Origin: Sphingomonas prati
GTDB taxonomy: Bacteria; Pseudomonadota; Alphaproteobacteria; Sphingomonadales; Sphingomonadaceae
DNA: 64,000 bases
Reading direction: 5' to 3'
Assembly (NCBI RefSeq): GCF_014643515.1
Contig: NZ_BMJP01000001.1
Span: 62,001-126,000 of the forward strand
The translations under genes were made by a program, and so were the position numbers. The notes beneath the pieces were generated by a model, which made no database searches, had not been told where the DNA came from, and saw only the letters and a program-made list of their open reading frames with translations. How positions within the stretch are numbered: the first letter of the stretch is position 1; each line of letters opens with the position of its first letter. Positions 32,404-41,168 of the stretch are shown here, piece by piece.

Positions 32404-33473
32404 CGGTGCGCGCGCCCGAACTGGGGATGATCGAGGGGCGGTTCGGGCGGGTCTGGAGCGTGGCCGAGCGAAGCCATGTCGTCGCGACGTTGGCCGGGGC
32501 GGGTTATGCGTTCTACCATTATGGTCCGAAGGGCGATCGGGCGCTGCGGCGGACGTGGCGGGTCGGGCATGATGCGGCGGAGACCGAGGCGCTGGTCCGG
32601 TTGTCGGCCGAGGTGCGCGCGGCGGGAATGCGGTTCGGCATGGCGATCACGCCGGTCGGGGCGACCCATCCGTTCGACGCCGAGGTGCGCGTGGACCTGG
32701 CGCGGCGGATCGCGGACCTGGATGCGATCGGGATCGACGATCTGGCGGTGCTGTTCGACGATCTGCGCGGCGACATGCCTGAACTGGCGGCGCGGCAGGT
32801 GGAGGTCGTAAACTTCTGCGCAGGACGCACGCGCGCGACGCGGGTCTATACCTGCCCGACCTATTATTCCGACGATCCGGTGCTGGACGTCGTGTTCGGG
32901 GTGCGGCCTCGCGACTATTTGCGCGATCTGGGGCGTGGGCTGGACCCGGCGGTGCAGGTGTACTGGACCGGCGAGGAGGTGTGTTCGCGCGAGATCGGCA
33001 GCGGGCATCTGGCGCGGGTGGCGGCGGAGCTGGGGCGGCCGGTGTGCCTGTGGGACAATTATCCGGTCAACGACGGTGCGCGGATGTCGCGGTTCCTGCA
33101 CCTGCGGGCATTCAGCGGGCGGCCGGCGGGGATCGCGGCGCATCTGTCCGGGCATGCGATCAACCCGACGATCCAGGCCCATCTCGGGTGCCTGCCCGCG
33201 CTGACGTTGCCGATGTTGTACGTGCAAGGTGACGATTATGCCTATGGCGCGGCGTTCGGGGTGGCGGCGCGGGCTTTGCTGGGCGATGCGTTTGTGGAAC
33301 TGTTGCAGCAGGATCTGCCCGCGTTGCAGGATGTCGGGCTCGATCGGCTGGGTGCGCGGCGCGATCGGTTGCGGGCGCGTTATGTGGGGATCGATCATTC
33401 GGCGGCGCGCGAGATCGTGCGCTGGCTGGACGGGGACGACCTGATGACCGACGACGAAGTGCAGACGCAGTAA
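32400..33473 (+). CDS. GH84 beta-N-acetylglucosaminidase, cytosolic
   Basis: A 357-residue protein that matches the catalytic domain of glycoside hydrolase family 84 (O-GlcNAcase-like). It begins with the family's G-M-I-E-G-R-F-G-R-V-W-S and has the paired catalytic aspartates, Asp120-Asp121, in L-F-D-D-L. W-D-N-Y-P-V-N-D is another family landmark. GH84 uses substrate-assisted catalysis and removes terminal beta-GlcNAc. There is no signal peptide and no accessory domain, so it should act in the cytosol. In an operon with nagA and a sugar kinase it probably splits imported GlcNAc-MurNAc or chitobiose-type disaccharides, the job usually done by NagZ (GH3). ATG 32400 overlaps the nagA stop. Confidence 0.85.
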   Translation: MTVRAPELGMIEGRFGRVWSVAERSHVVATLAGAGYAFYHYGPKGDRALRRTWRVGHDAAETEALVRLSAEVRAAGMRFGMAITPVGATHPFDAEVRVDLARRIADLDAIGIDDLAVLFDDLRGDMPELAARQVEVVNFCAGRTRATRVYTCPTYYSDDPVLDVVFGVRPRDYLRDLGRGLDPAVQVYWTGEEVCSREIGSGHLARVAAELGRPVCLWDNYPVNDGARMSRFLHLRAFSGRPAGIAAHLSGHAINPTIQAHLGCLPALTLPMLYVQGDDYAYGAAFGVAARALLGDAFVELLQQDLPALQDVGLDRLGARRDRLRARYVGIDHSAAREIVRWLDGDDLMTDDEVQTQ

Positions 33474-33474
33474 G

Positions 33475-35190
33475 GTGACCGGCCCGACCCTCCGCGAGAC
33501 GCAGCTTGTGATCGCGCTGCGTAGGCTGGTCGGGCGGCGGCATGTGCTGACCAAGGATCGGGCGACGGCGCGGTATCGGAAGGGATACCGGACCGGCGAC
33601 GGGGCGGTGATCGCGGTGGTGCGGCCGGGGAGCCTGGTCGAGCTGTGGCGCGTGGCGCAGGCGTGCGTGGCGGCGGACGTGTCGATCATCGTGCAGGCGG
33701 CGAATACCGGGCTGACCGGTGGATCGACGCCGGATGGCGGGGACTATCCCGGCGGGCTGGTGCTGATCAGCACGACCCGGCTGGCCGGGCTGCATGTGAT
33801 CCGCGGGGGTGAGCAGGTCGTCGCGCTGCCGGGGACGACGCTGTACGGGCTGGAACAGGCGTTGCGGCCTTATGGGCGGGAGCCGCATTCGGTGATCGGG
33901 TCGTCGTGCCTGGGCGCGTCGGTGATCGGGGGGGTGTGCAACAATTCGGGCGGTGCGCTGATCCGGCGCGGGCCGGCTTTTACGCAGCTGGCGCTGTTCG
34001 GACAGGTAGGGCCGGACGGGGTGTTGCGGCTGGTGAACCATCTCGGCATCGCGCTCGGCGATGCGCCGGAGACGGTCCTCGGGCGGCTCGATGCGTGGCA
34101 GTTGGATGATGCGGATGTGGCGGCGGCGGACGATCGCTGGGCGCATGATCACGGCTATGCCGCGCATGTCCGCGAGATCGACAGCGCTGCGCCGGCGCGG
34201 TTCAATGCCGATCCGCGGTGTCTGTTCGAGGCGGCGGGGAGTGCCGGCAAGCTGATCGTGTTCGCGGTGCGGCTGGACACGTTTGTGCGAGAAGAGGGCA
34301 CGACGAGCTTCTACATCGGGACGAACGACCCGGACCGGCTGACCGAGCTGCGCCGCACGATGCTGCGCGATTTCGACACGTTGCCGATCGCGGGCGAGTA
34401 TATGGACCGGACGGCGTTCGACGTGGCGGACCGTTATGGCCGCGACATGTTCGTGGCGATCGAGCGGCTCGGGACGGACCGGTTGCCGGCGTTGTTCGCG
34501 GCCAAGGCGCGGGTCGATCGGCTGCGCGAGGGGCTGAGCGACCGGGTGATGCAATGGGCGGGGCGGTTCCTGCCCGATCACCTGCCGCCGCGGATGCGGG
34601 CGTACCGCGAGCGGTTCGGCCATCACCTGATCCTGAAGGTGCCGCGCGAGCAGGTCGGGCCAGCTCGGGCGTTGCTGGCGCGGCTGTTTCCGGGCGATGC
34701 GGTGGCGGACCATTTCGTCTGTACGGAGGCGGAGGGTGCGAAGGCGTTCCTGCACCGCTTCGTCGCGGCGGGGGCGGCGGTGCGGTATCGCGCGGTGCAC
34801 GGCGCGGAGGTCGAGGATATCGTGGCACTGGACGTGGCGTTGCCGCGCAATACGCGGGAGTGGGTCGAGACCTTGCCCGCGGAGCTGGAAAGCCAGGTGG
34901 TCCATGCGCTGTATTACGGGCACTTCTTCTGCCACGTGTTTCATCAGGATTATGTCGTGCGGAAGGGGACCGATCCGCTGGCGTTCGAGCATGCGGTGTG
35001 GGCGCTGCTCGATGCGCGTGGCGCGCAATACCCGGCCGAGCATAATGTCGGGCATCTGTACGTGGCGCGGCCGGCGCTGGCCGATTTCTATCGCGGGATC
35101 GATCCGCGCAACCAGTTGAACCCCGGCATCGGCCAGACGGCGCGTGGGCGCGGCTGGCAGGACGCGACCGTGGAGGGAGATCCGGCATGA
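33475..35190 (+). CDS. dld: Quinone-dependent D-lactate dehydrogenase
   Basis: A 571-residue FAD enzyme, the same length as E. coli Dld. The N-terminal FAD-binding domain has the A-N-T-G-L-T-G-G-S-T pattern and G-S-S-C-L-G-A-S-V-I-G-G-V-C-N-N; the C-terminal half matches the membrane-binding lactate dehydrogenase domain. It oxidises D-lactate to pyruvate and passes electrons to the membrane quinone pool. The start is GTG 33475, one base after the GH84 stop. MurQ releases one D-lactate per MurNAc-6-P, which explains this gene in the operon. Its stop overlaps the kinase start (ATGA). Confidence 0.93.
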   Translation: MTGPTLRETQLVIALRRLVGRRHVLTKDRATARYRKGYRTGDGAVIAVVRPGSLVELWRVAQACVAADVSIIVQAANTGLTGGSTPDGGDYPGGLVLISTTRLAGLHVIRGGEQVVALPGTTLYGLEQALRPYGREPHSVIGSSCLGASVIGGVCNNSGGALIRRGPAFTQLALFGQVGPDGVLRLVNHLGIALGDAPETVLGRLDAWQLDDADVAAADDRWAHDHGYAAHVREIDSAAPARFNADPRCLFEAAGSAGKLIVFAVRLDTFVREEGTTSFYIGTNDPDRLTELRRTMLRDFDTLPIAGEYMDRTAFDVADRYGRDMFVAIERLGTDRLPALFAAKARVDRLREGLSDRVMQWAGRFLPDHLPPRMRAYRERFGHHLILKVPREQVGPARALLARLFPGDAVADHFVCTEAEGAKAFLHRFVAAGAAVRYRAVHGAEVEDIVALDVALPRNTREWVETLPAELESQVVHALYYGHFFCHVFHQDYVVRKGTDPLAFEHAVWALLDARGAQYPAEHNVGHLYVARPALADFYRGIDPRNQLNPGIGQTARGRGWQDATVEGDPA

Positions 35191-36053
35191 CCTATTATAT
35201 CGGCATCGATGCGGGGGGCAGTAATTGCCGGGCGCGGTTGGTCGACGCGGACGGGCGCGTGATCGGGCAGGGTCGCGCGGGGGCGGCGAATGCCGGGATC
35301 GGGATCGAGGCGCTGTACGCGACGCTGATGGCGACAGCGGGGCAGGCGATCGACGAGGCGGGATTGTCGGAGGTGGAGCGCGCCACGATCCGCGCGGGTA
35401 TGGGCATTGCCGGGATCACGCGGATGGGGATGCGGGCGGCGCTGGAGGCGCGCGACTTCGGCTTCGCATCGGTGGCGTTCGCGACCGATGCGCAGATCGC
35501 CAATCTGGGCGCGCATGGCGGGCAGGACGGGGCGATCCTGATCATCGGGACGGGGAGCGCGGCGAAGCTGCGGATCGATGGGGAGGACTTCACGATCGGC
35601 GGCTACGGCTTTCCGATTTCGGACGAGGGGAGTGCGGCGGCGCTGGGGCTGAGCGCGATGCGGCATGCGTTGCGGGCGCTCGACGGGCGGACGCGCAAGA
35701 CGCCGTTGAGCGCGGCGGTGACCGAGCAGTTCGAGCATGACACGGCGCGGGCGATCGCCTGGATGGATCAGGCGACGCCGCGCGATTACGGCATGTTCGC
35801 GCCGCTGGTGATGGATTATGCCGAGGCGAACGACCCGATCGCCCGGTCGATCGTGGAACAGGCGGCAAGCCATATCGAGCGGTTCATCGAGACGATCTTC
35901 GAACGCGGGGTTGCGCGGTGTACGCTGGTGGGCGGTCTGGCACCGCGGATGAGTCCGTGGTTGCGCGCGCGGACGGTTGCGCGGTTGAGCGCGCCGCTGG
36001 GCGATACGCTGGACGGTGCGCTCAGGTTGGCCGGGTATTCGGGGGCTGCTTAG
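35187..36053 (+). CDS. BadF/BcrA-family N-acetylhexosamine kinase (GlcNAc/MurNAc)
   Basis: A 288-residue ASKHA-fold kinase. The phosphate-1 motif is G-I-D-A-G-G-S-N-C-R-A; the second phosphate loop is I-G-T-G-S-A; the adenosine motif is near V-G-G-L-A-P. The family includes GlcNAc kinase and MurK, which phosphorylates both MurNAc and GlcNAc at C6. It is the last gene of the deaminase-nagA-GH84-dld operon and would supply the substrates of MurQ and NagA. No PTS gene is present, so free sugars must be phosphorylated inside the cell. Whether it takes MurNAc, GlcNAc or both cannot be read from sequence. Confidence 0.87.
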   Translation: MTYYIGIDAGGSNCRARLVDADGRVIGQGRAGAANAGIGIEALYATLMATAGQAIDEAGLSEVERATIRAGMGIAGITRMGMRAALEARDFGFASVAFATDAQIANLGAHGGQDGAILIIGTGSAAKLRIDGEDFTIGGYGFPISDEGSAAALGLSAMRHALRALDGRTRKTPLSAAVTEQFEHDTARAIAWMDQATPRDYGMFAPLVMDYAEANDPIARSIVEQAASHIERFIETIFERGVARCTLVGGLAPRMSPWLRARTVARLSAPLGDTLDGALRLAGYSGAA

Positions 36054-36091
36054 GGTTCTGATGTCTGGCGGGGATTGATACGGCGGGTGGG

Positions 36092-36144
36092 ACCCGTCCT
36101 TCGATACGGGTCTTCGGCTTCGCTCAGCTACTCAGGAGGAGCGG
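36092..36144. repeat. Dispersed repeat of a second type
   Basis: A CCTTCGATACGGG...TTCGGCTTCGCTCAG...CTCAGGAGGA stretch resembles a repeat scattered in sphingomonad genomes. It includes the small hairpin ACCCGT-N8-ACGGGT (36092-36111) and ends before a run of six T, which may add terminator function after the kinase gene. Confidence 0.55.
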
Positions 36145-36166
36145 TTTTTTGGGGATACGTACAGTT

Positions 36167-36226
36167 CCGTTTGGTTCGAGCTTGTCGAGAACGGCGGGGA
36201 GTTCTCGACAAGCTCGAACCAAACGG
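36167..36226. repeat. Dispersed inverted repeat, copy 2
   Basis: A perfect 26-base stem (36167-36192 with 36201-36226) around an eight-base loop. Its core is the same GGTTCGAGCTTGTCGAGAAC unit as at 27341. With copy 1 it brackets the amino-sugar cluster. Confidence 0.9.
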
Positions 36227-36310
36227 GGTTGGAGGTTGGCTTGAGTTCGCCGACCTAGCTGCCTGACACTCATCCCGCCCTTCTGTTTATCGACATGCTG
36301 TTGCACCTAG

Positions 36311-36330
36311 GCCCCGGCCTTCGCCGGGGC
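36311..36330. terminator. GC-rich hairpin between convergent genes
   Basis: GCCCCGGC-CTTC-GCCGGGGC is a perfect eight-pair stem with a four-base loop, 23 bases past the end of the GH3 gene. It lies between the kinase operon and the GH3 gene, which converge here. There is no T-run. Confidence 0.45.
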
Positions 36331-36352
36331 ACGTTGGCGGGCGGGGGCGGGG

Positions 36353-38665
36353 TTACTTGCCCGCTTTGTCCAGCGTCTGCGCGGCCAGGCGGACGGTGGC
36401 GGTCTGGACCACGTCGTTTGCCGACGTCGCGAGCATGACCTTGTAGTCGCCCGCCGCGATGCGCCAGCCGTGGGTGGTGGTGTCGTAGGTGGCGAGCAGG
36501 CGGGGGTCGATGGTCAGCGATACCGTTTCGTTGGCGCCGGGAGCCAGCGCGACCTTGCGGAAGCCGCCGAGGCGCTTGGGGGCTTCCCAGCCGGCACCGG
36601 CAACGTAGAGCTGCGCGACGGTCTTGCCGGCCACCGCGCCGGTGTTGCGGACCTGGAAGCTGGCCTTGACGGTCTTGCCGTCGGGCGAGGCGGCCAGCCC
36701 GCTCATGGCGAAGCTGGTGTAGGACAGGCCGTAGCCGAACGGGAACAGCGGTTTCGCGCCGGTCCGGTCGAACCATTTGTAGCCGATCGCCGCACCCTCG
36801 ATGTCGTAATTGCCCATCGGGTGCGCGTCGCGGTCGAGCTTGGGATCGCCCTCCAGCTTCGGACGCGGAAGTTGCGCGACGGAGGCGGGGAAGGTGGCGG
36901 GGAGGTGGCCGGACGGGTTCACCTCTCCGGTCAGGACGCGGGCGATCGCCTCGCCGCCGGCGGTGCCCGGATACCACGCCTCCAGCACCGCACCGACGTT
37001 CGACAGCCAGGGCATGAGCACGGGGCCGCCGGTTTCGAGCACGACGACCGTCTTGCGGTTGGCGCGGGCCACGGCGGCGATCAGCGCGTCCTGCTTGTCC
37101 GGCAGGTTGAGGTCCGGCACGTCGAGCGATTCACCGGTCCACTGTTCGCCGAACACGATCACGACATCGGCCTTGCGCGCCGCAGCGGTGGCGGCGGCGA
37201 CGTCCTTGCCGTCGAGATAGGTGACGGTGGCGCTCGTGCGCGCCTGCAAAGCCTTCATCGGCGAGGAGGCGTGGTAGAGCTTGGGACCGGGGAAGCCGCT
37301 GGGGTAGGCATCCGGCACGACGAGGCCGTTGGTGGGCGCGTTGTAAGAATAGACCTGAGACGAACCGCCGCCCGACAGCACGCCGAGATCGGCATGCGCG
37401 CCGATCAGCAGGATCGATCGGGCGGTCTTGGCCAGCGGCAGCAGGCCGGGCGTGTTCTTGAGGAGGACGATGCCTTCCTCGGCATCGGTGCGGGTCACGG
37501 CGGCGTGGGCGGCATAGTCGATCGTCGTCGCGCGGTCGCCCTGCACCGGCGTGTCGAGCGCACCGACCGAGACCATCCCCCACAGCACACGGCGCGCCAT
37601 GTCGTTGGCGCGGGCCTCGGTCACATGGCCGTTGTTGACCGCTTCGCGCAGTGCGTCGGCGAAATAGGCGCTGCGATCGAACGCCCAGCCGGATTGCTGG
37701 TCGAGCCCGGCGTTGGCCGCCTCGCTGGTCGAGTGGGTCGCGCCCCAATCGGACATGACATAGCCCTTGAAGCCCCAGTCGGTCTTCAGCACGGTGTTGA
37801 GCAACCAGTTGTTTTCGCACGCGTATGCGCCGTTGACGCGGTTGTAGGCGCACATGACCGAGCCGGGCTGGCCGACCTCGTTGGCGATCTGGAACGCCAG
37901 CAGGTCGGACTGGCGCGCGGCCTGTTCGCCGATGCGGTGGTCCATCGTGAAGCGGTTCGTCTCCTGACCGTTGAAGGCATAATGCTTCATCGTCGACACG
38001 ACGTGCTGCGACTGGATGCCCTTGATCTCGTGCCCCGTGATGACGCCGGCGAGCAGCGGATCCTCGCCGCCATATTCGAAGTTGCGGCCGTTACGCGGTT
38101 CGCGGAGCAGGTTCATCCCGCCCGCGAGCATGATGTTGAAGCCCGAGAGATGCGCCTCGTTCCCGATCATCGCGCCGCCGGCCTCGGCGACCTCCGGGTT
38201 CCAGGTGGCGGCGGTGGCGATGCCGGCCGGCAGCGAGGTGCGCAGCCGCGGCGTCGGCCCGCGCTGGCTGGCGACGCCGACACCGGCGTCGGTCTGCCAC
38301 TGGTTGGGGATGCCGAGCCGCGGGATGCCGGGGACGATGCCGGCCGATCCGGGCAAGCCGTCCTTGGGATAGGCCCAGTTCTTGGTCGGCGTTTTCAGCC
38401 AGTCGGCGCTGGTTGCGAAATAGCCGAAGGTGAGTTGGAGCTTCTCGTCGAGCGTCATCTCCTTCAGCAGCAGGTCGACGCGCGCGTCCGGGGTCAGCGT
38501 GGCGTTCATCCAGGGGCGCGCGGCGGGACCGTCGGTCCGCGCCGCGGCGGCGGTGGGGGCGTTATTGGTGGTCTGCGCACCGGCCGCGGACGCAACGGCG
38601 AGGCAGGCGAGGGCGGCGCCGCCAAGCGTGGTGCGGGCCAAGGCGCGGCGAGGTGCGTCGGTCAT
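36353..38665 (-). CDS. Secreted GH3 beta-glucosidase-type glycoside hydrolase
   Basis: A 770-residue family 3 glycoside hydrolase. The N-terminal signal runs M-T-D-A-P-R-R-A-L-A-R to A-G-A-Q, twin-arginine-like. The catalytic nucleophile Asp is in V-M-S-D-W-G-A; the (alpha/beta)6 sandwich and a C-terminal fibronectin-type domain follow. Size and layout fit periplasmic BglX/beta-glucosidase or beta-xylosidase enzymes, not NagZ, which is much shorter. ATG 38665 is used because GGGGGAGA precedes it; the longer frame to 38737 has no signal peptide. The natural glycan is unknown. Confidence 0.88.
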   Translation of the reverse strand: MTDAPRRALARTTLGGAALACLAVASAAGAQTTNNAPTAAAARTDGPAARPWMNATLTPDARVDLLLKEMTLDEKLQLTFGYFATSADWLKTPTKNWAYPKDGLPGSAGIVPGIPRLGIPNQWQTDAGVGVASQRGPTPRLRTSLPAGIATAATWNPEVAEAGGAMIGNEAHLSGFNIMLAGGMNLLREPRNGRNFEYGGEDPLLAGVITGHEIKGIQSQHVVSTMKHYAFNGQETNRFTMDHRIGEQAARQSDLLAFQIANEVGQPGSVMCAYNRVNGAYACENNWLLNTVLKTDWGFKGYVMSDWGATHSTSEAANAGLDQQSGWAFDRSAYFADALREAVNNGHVTEARANDMARRVLWGMVSVGALDTPVQGDRATTIDYAAHAAVTRTDAEEGIVLLKNTPGLLPLAKTARSILLIGAHADLGVLSGGGSSQVYSYNAPTNGLVVPDAYPSGFPGPKLYHASSPMKALQARTSATVTYLDGKDVAAATAAARKADVVIVFGEQWTGESLDVPDLNLPDKQDALIAAVARANRKTVVVLETGGPVLMPWLSNVGAVLEAWYPGTAGGEAIARVLTGEVNPSGHLPATFPASVAQLPRPKLEGDPKLDRDAHPMGNYDIEGAAIGYKWFDRTGAKPLFPFGYGLSYTSFAMSGLAASPDGKTVKASFQVRNTGAVAGKTVAQLYVAGAGWEAPKRLGGFRKVALAPGANETVSLTIDPRLLATYDTTTHGWRIAAGDYKVMLATSANDVVQTATVRLAAQTLDKAGK

Positions 38666-38747
38666 CAATAGTCTCCCCCTGGAATGCCATTTATGGCTTG
38701 TCCCGGTCTCTTTATCGCCTGCGACGGTTGCCGCCAAGACCGCCGGA

Positions 38748-41168
38748 TCAGATCGGCATGCCGGGGGGGATCGCGGGCACGGCGCGGCCGCCCTTGCCGA
38801 TTTCGCGCATGAGGGCGTCGTCGTCGCGCAGGGTGGCGGCGATGCTGCGCGACCAGGCGGCGTCTTCGTCGGTGCCCTTGGCGGTGGCGAACCGATCGGC
38901 CAGCGCCGTAAGGCGGCCGTCGAGGATAGCGGCGACGTCGATCGAGGTGACGGGATCGCGCGCGGTGCGGGCCATCGTCATGATCGTGCGATGCGCGACG
39001 CGGCGGCCGACCGCGGTGCGGCGATCGTCGATCGCGGCGCGGGTCAGGCGGTCGAGCAGGTCGTCGAGCCCGAGCAGCGCTGGGTTGCGGTCATGCTGGA
39101 GCCGGACACGCGTCAGTCGGCTGGGGGCGAGCAGCGTTTCGAGCGTCACCTGTGCCGCGACGTCGGCGGCGACCAGCGGGTCGAACACCGCGCCACCGGC
39201 GTTGCCGAACACCTCCGTATCGAACTGCGGATCGGCGCGGCCGTTGACGCCGGACGAGAGCATAAGCGCGAGCGGGCCGGGGATGGCGAGTTCGCGTTCG
39301 GACAGCGTGGCGAGCAGCGCGTCGAGGGCCGCGGATTGCTTGTCGGCCGCGGCGGGGGTCGGTTCGGGGCTGCCGCCGCCCGCGACCGCGTAGCTGTAGT
39401 CGACGCCGCCGATCAGCTTGCCGACCGCGGCGATCTCGTACCGGTGGAGCAGCCAGACGGGGACGAACTTGCGGCGGAGGTTGGCGAGCGGTTCGCCCGC
39501 GCGGAGGACGCCGGGGCCGAAGTTGGCGAGCGCGACGCGGCGGACGGCCATCATCTGGGTCAGGTCGGGGGCCTCGTCCGCGCCCTCCGTCCAGAGATTG
39601 TCGTTCGGGACGGCGAGATCGCTGGAGCGACCGTCGATGTCGGTCAGGAAGCGCAGGTTCGATGCGGCGGCGGCCTTCCGCGCGGCGTCCGCGTTCACGT
39701 CGACGCCCGGCTTGGGCTGTCCGTAGAGCCAGTCGACGGTGTATTTGTCCCAAGTGCCGATGCCCGTCGCGTACGCGTCCGACAGGTCGATCCGGCCGTC
39801 CTTCAGCGTCATGCGCGCGAAGGGATAGTCCATGACCGAGGTGCGGTCCTGCGTACTCGCGGCGAAATTGTGGACGAAGCCGATCGCGTGGCCGACCTCG
39901 TGCGCGCCGAGTTGGCGGATGCGGTCGAGCGAGACGCGGATCGGGTCGTTCGGGCCGTTGGTGCCGGTCTGGTTCGCCCCGACGAGCGCCTCGAACAGGA
40001 TGATGTCCTGGCGCAGGCGCAACCCTTCGAGCACGACATTGCCCTTGATGATCTCTCCCGTGCGCGGGTCGATGACGCCGCCGCCATAGGACCAGCTGCG
40101 CGTCTGGCGCTCCGTCCAGTTGACGATGTTGTAGCGGACGTCCTGCGGATCGACGCCGGGCGGCAGGATGCGGACCTGGAACGCGTCGATATAGCCCGCC
40201 GCGTCGAACGCCTGGTTCCACCACGCGACGCCTTCGGCCAGCGCTGTGCGGATCGGTTCCGGCGCGCTGTTGTCGATGTAGAAGACGATCGGTTTGCGGA
40301 CGCGCGAGCGGGCGGCGGCGGGATCGAGCTTCTCCAGCCGGAAGTGGTTGGCATGTTGCAGCAGGATATCGTCGCCGAGCGGCGTGCCGAAATCATAGAC
40401 CTGCGTCGCGTGCGCGCCGGAGCGGATGTCGAACCGCCGCGGCACGAAGCCCGGTGCGGGCAGCCGGACGAGCGAGTGGTGGACGGTGAAGCTGACCTGG
40501 CGACCGTCGGGGGCAATGGTGTCGACCTCGTCCCCCGGACTATCGGAGGCGTAGGTCTGGACCGCCTCCAGTTCGATGTTGTCGGGAAAGACCCGGACCG
40601 AGGCGGGGTCGGCGGCGCTGAGCGCGTCGACGAGCTTGAAGCCCTTGGCCTGTTCGTTCAGCGCGCCGGCGATGTTGAGGACGTCGTGGGTGAGGAGCGG
40701 GGCGATGTCGATCGTGACGCCGCCGGCGGGCGTGGTTGCGACGATATCGACGAGTTCGATCAGGCTGGTCGGGAAGCTTTCACGCACGCCGCGGGCGATG
40801 TCGGGGCCGCCGGCCGCGGTGTAGCGCGGGTTTTCGAACACGACCGCGATCTTCCGGCCCAGCCGGCGGAAGGCCAGCAACTGCGTCGGCGACAGCATGC
40901 CGTGGTCGAGCCGGATCGGCGCGGAGCCGAGCCCGGTCTTGAGCGTGGCGGAATAAAGGAATCGGCCCATCGTGCCGTCCGCGGCGGGCGCGGGCAGAGT
41001 CAGCAGGATGCGGCCGGTGGCCTGATCGACGGAGGTCGGGAGCAGCGCGCCGTCGGGGCTGGATTTGACGACGGTCGGCTGCGTGGCGGCTGGCGTGGCA
41101 GTCACGCCGGCGGCGGCGAGCGCGAGTGCGGCAGTGCCGTGTCGCCAGCTGCGTGCGAATGTCGTCAT
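38748..41168 (-). CDS. Secreted zinc-dependent metalloprotease
   Basis: An 806-residue exported protein (signal ending near A-A-T-Q). It has the metzincin-type zinc site H-E-V-G-H-A-I-G-F-V-H at residues 423-433 and matches the large bacterial family with DUF5117/DUF5118-type N-terminal domains. These proteins are common in sphingomonads and xanthomonads; their substrates are unknown. It is divergent from the second TonB receptor, so the two could form a protease-plus-uptake pair, but the 447-base gap between them also contains the strand-composition switch. It lies 82 bases beyond the GH3 start on the same strand and may be co-transcribed with it. Confidence 0.87.
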   Translation of the reverse strand: MTTFARSWRHGTAALALAAAGVTATPAATQPTVVKSSPDGALLPTSVDQATGRILLTLPAPAADGTMGRFLYSATLKTGLGSAPIRLDHGMLSPTQLLAFRRLGRKIAVVFENPRYTAAGGPDIARGVRESFPTSLIELVDIVATTPAGGVTIDIAPLLTHDVLNIAGALNEQAKGFKLVDALSAADPASVRVFPDNIELEAVQTYASDSPGDEVDTIAPDGRQVSFTVHHSLVRLPAPGFVPRRFDIRSGAHATQVYDFGTPLGDDILLQHANHFRLEKLDPAAARSRVRKPIVFYIDNSAPEPIRTALAEGVAWWNQAFDAAGYIDAFQVRILPPGVDPQDVRYNIVNWTERQTRSWSYGGGVIDPRTGEIIKGNVVLEGLRLRQDIILFEALVGANQTGTNGPNDPIRVSLDRIRQLGAHEVGHAIGFVHNFAASTQDRTSVMDYPFARMTLKDGRIDLSDAYATGIGTWDKYTVDWLYGQPKPGVDVNADAARKAAAASNLRFLTDIDGRSSDLAVPNDNLWTEGADEAPDLTQMMAVRRVALANFGPGVLRAGEPLANLRRKFVPVWLLHRYEIAAVGKLIGGVDYSYAVAGGGSPEPTPAAADKQSAALDALLATLSERELAIPGPLALMLSSGVNGRADPQFDTEVFGNAGGAVFDPLVAADVAAQVTLETLLAPSRLTRVRLQHDRNPALLGLDDLLDRLTRAAIDDRRTAVGRRVAHRTIMTMARTARDPVTSIDVAAILDGRLTALADRFATAKGTDEDAAWSRSIAATLRDDDALMREIGKGGRAVPAIPPGMPI

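Noticed and set aside
36353-38665. GH3 enzyme as the NagZ of the murein locus
   Set aside because: It is 770 residues long, exported and of the beta-glucosidase layout; NagZ is about 340 residues and cytosolic.
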